42,235 nt of DNA from Faecalicatena contorta (GTDB taxonomy: Bacteria; Bacillota; Clostridia; Lachnospirales; Lachnospiraceae). Each line of letters starts with the position of its first letter. Position 1 is the first letter of the stretch. A program made the position numbers and the translations under genes. Positions 40,565 to 42,235 of the stretch are shown here, piece after piece. The DNA is taken from the NCBI RefSeq assembly GCF_021531995.1, contig NZ_JAFBIZ010000014.1:1-42235 (forward strand). The letters run 5' to 3'. Below the pieces are notes generated by a model, which saw nothing but the letters and a program-made list of their open reading frames with translations, did not search any database and was not told the DNA's origin.

Positions 40565-40666
40565 ATGGTGCTGCATGATATTCATGAAAATCTGTTCCGG
40601 GCATTCTTTTATACTATAATAGGAATTCCATTAGCGGCCGGAGTGTGGTATCCTTTATTCGGATAG
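40565..40666 (+). pseudogene. copA: Fragment of a copper P1B-ATPase membrane segment
   Basis: 34 codons end in a TAG stop. They contain ENLFRAFFYTIIGIPLAAG followed by VWYPLFG, closely matching the penultimate transmembrane segment of CopA-type copper ATPases (NLFWAFFYNxxGIPLAAG). Nothing else of the ATPase is present. It lies 24 nt after the Lrp fragment. Confidence 0.8.
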
Positions 40667-40739
40667 AAATGAAATCTGATATTTAAAGCCACGGCCATGA
40701 GCCTGTGCAGAGATTCAATAGTCAGGAGAGGAGCAGATT

Positions 40740-42227
40740 ATGACAGTTTTTGATTTTAACAGTACACCCGATAATAAAAAGGAACCAGAATGTACGTATA
40801 CTGTTTTTTATACAGATGAGTCGATGACGTCTCCGGAACAGCCGATCCTCGTTCTGGACAACAAAGGAAAGAACTTTGAACATCACTCCGGCGGAATGTT
40901 TACCAATCCGGTGAAGCGGACTGCATTTGAATTCAAGGAAGAGAACGGAACGGTCAGTGCGGACATTCTTAAGCTGGATGCCAGATTTGTCAGTTTGTTG
41001 AAATGGCTGGGAGAGAACCATATTAATGTGAGACTTTCCGGGGCCAATCGCGAGGATGGATATGCGGTCTATAAGATTCGTGAGATGGCTTTCGGAGGCG
41101 GAGAGAAGCTTTCGGCAGAAGACGGATTCTTACAGTTTATGATTGAACGTCTGCTCTCCAGCAATGCGCCGGCAGAAGAAGAGACTTCAGATGAAGACAC
41201 AGAAGAGACCGGCGACAGCATGAAGCTTACCAGCATTCAGAGTATTACGGACTTCATGAATTGTGCAGGAAGAACGCTGCCGGATAATATCAGGCTCTGG
41301 GCGAGGCGGAACCTGGCAGTGGCACGCTCCAATGAGGTATCCCCGGAAGAACGCCGACATGCACAGAGAGCCCTTTCCATGATGATGAATATTCAGTGGA
41401 AAAATCACTATTTTGAGGCGATTGATCCGGAGGAAGCCCGTCGGATTCTGGATGAGGAACTGTATGGTATGGAACGGGTAAAGCAGAGAATCATCGAGAC
41501 GATCATTCAGATCAACCGTACCCATACCCTGCCGGCGTATGGTCTGCTTCTGATCGGACCTGCCGGAACCGGAAAATCCCAGATTGCTTATGCGGTAGCC
41601 CGTATCTTAAAACTTCCATGGACCACGCTGGATATGAGTTCCATCAATGATCCGGAGCAGCTGACTGGAAGCTCCCGTATCTATGCCAATGCAAAGCCGG
41701 GAATCATCATGGATGCATTTTCTATGGCAGGGGAATCCAATCTGGTATTTATCATCAATGAGCTGGACAAGGCTGCATCCGGAAAGGGCAATGGCAATCC
41801 GGCAGATGTATTACTGACGTTACTTGATAATCTTGGATTTACCGATAATTATATCGAATGTATGATCCCGACGGTCGGAGTCTATCCGATTGCGACTGCC
41901 AACGAGAAGGATCAGATCAGCGCGCCTCTGATGTCACGTTTTGCGGTGATCGAAATTCCGGATTATACAATGGAAGAGAAAAAAGTCATATTTTCCAAAT
42001 ATGCGCTTCCAAAAGTTCTGAAGAGAATTGGAATGCGGGAAGGAGAATGCGTACTTACAGAAGGTGCTCTGGATGAGGTGCTTTTGATACATAAGAATAC
42101 CAGCGGAATCCGTGATCTGGAACAGGCGGCAGAGCACATTGCCGCAAATGCATTGTATCAGATTGAAGTGAACCATGTGGACTCTGTTACATTTAATTCA
42201 AAGATGATCCGAGAACTGCTGGCATAG
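40740..42227 (+). CDS. Lon-like AAA+ ATPase lacking a protease domain
   Basis: A 495-residue protein behind AGGAGAGGAG. The N-terminal 240 residues are not recognised and include an acidic patch near 150-160. The AAA+ module (about 245-490) is Lon-like: Walker A GPAGTGKS (273-280), Walker B-type FIINELDKA, sensor segment IATANEKDQISAPLMSRF and the C-terminal lid with NTSGIRDLEQAAEHIA. The first Walker B acid is Asn (N340), followed by E341. No Ser-Lys protease domain follows. It may be an unfoldase or a regulatory ATPase. Partners are not visible in this window. Confidence 0.8.
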   Translation: MTVFDFNSTPDNKKEPECTYTVFYTDESMTSPEQPILVLDNKGKNFEHHSGGMFTNPVKRTAFEFKEENGTVSADILKLDARFVSLLKWLGENHINVRLSGANREDGYAVYKIREMAFGGGEKLSAEDGFLQFMIERLLSSNAPAEEETSDEDTEETGDSMKLTSIQSITDFMNCAGRTLPDNIRLWARRNLAVARSNEVSPEERRHAQRALSMMMNIQWKNHYFEAIDPEEARRILDEELYGMERVKQRIIETIIQINRTHTLPAYGLLLIGPAGTGKSQIAYAVARILKLPWTTLDMSSINDPEQLTGSSRIYANAKPGIIMDAFSMAGESNLVFIINELDKAASGKGNGNPADVLLTLLDNLGFTDNYIECMIPTVGVYPIATANEKDQISAPLMSRFAVIEIPDYTMEEKKVIFSKYALPKVLKRIGMREGECVLTEGALDEVLLIHKNTSGIRDLEQAAEHIAANALYQIEVNHVDSVTFNSKMIRELLA

Positions 42228-42235
42228 TATGATTT

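Overview
The window looks like a chromosome segment of an anaerobic gut Firmicute, most likely family Lachnospiraceae. The reasons are moderate GC, strong AGGAGG-type ribosome binding sites, FIVAR and choline-binding-like wall-binding modules, paired double-cubane 2-hydroxyacyl-CoA-dehydratase-type proteins with an activase, a FeoA-FeoB fusion and UMF1-type transporter debris. The genus cannot be fixed from the sequence alone. No rRNA, tRNA, CRISPR array, complete insertion sequence or prophage was seen.

Layout. 1-1230: an ECF sigma factor with its zinc-finger anti-sigma factor. 1400-7734: a complete phosphate operon, pstS-pstC-pstA-pstB-phoU-phoP-phoR, behind a promoter with PhoP-box-like repeats; PstS appears circularly permuted. 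7775-15420: two large secreted proteins, an LRR/FIVAR/wall-binding-repeat protein and an M64 (IgA-peptidase-type) metalloprotease with a second, degenerate catalytic domain. 15420-15870: remnants of a LysR-type regulator and of GAPDH. 16187-18776: a DUF512 radical SAM protein, converging on a cation-diffusion transporter behind what looks like a NiCo riboswitch. 18791-22219: a PrpR_N-like regulator divergent from an M20 amidohydrolase that is followed by a damaged membrane protein. 22244-25836: a second radical SAM protein and feoAB with an inverted-repeat operator. 25859-30916: two double-cubane-cluster reductases, a class-V aminotransferase/desulfurase, a putative Se/S carrier and an ATP-dependent activase. 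31070-34672: an AT-rich island with four regularly spaced inverted repeats, a frameshifted Rhs tip and orphan immunity-like genes. 34750-35938: glycerol dehydrogenase. 35962-36898: a UMF1 transporter remnant fused by deletion to the start of a phospholipase-C-like gene. 37012-39592: a metal-efflux operon (HMA protein, P1B ATPase, ArsR repressor). 39625-40666: remnants of glutamate dehydrogenase, an Lrp/AsnC regulator and CopA. 40740-42227: a Lon-like AAA+ ATPase without protease domain.

How the parts work together. The phosphate operon contains its own sensor and regulator. Three metal systems (Ni/Co or Fe riboswitch plus CDF exporter, FeoAB iron uptake, Zn/Cd-type ATPase with ArsR) point to tight metal control. 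The 25.9-30.9 kb block is the strongest candidate for an uncharacterised system: two low-potential Fe-S reductases with their own sulfur supply, sulfur or selenium carrier and ATP-driven electron injector. A second theme is gene decay: at least nine partial genes, several with clean internal deletions, lie between intact operons.
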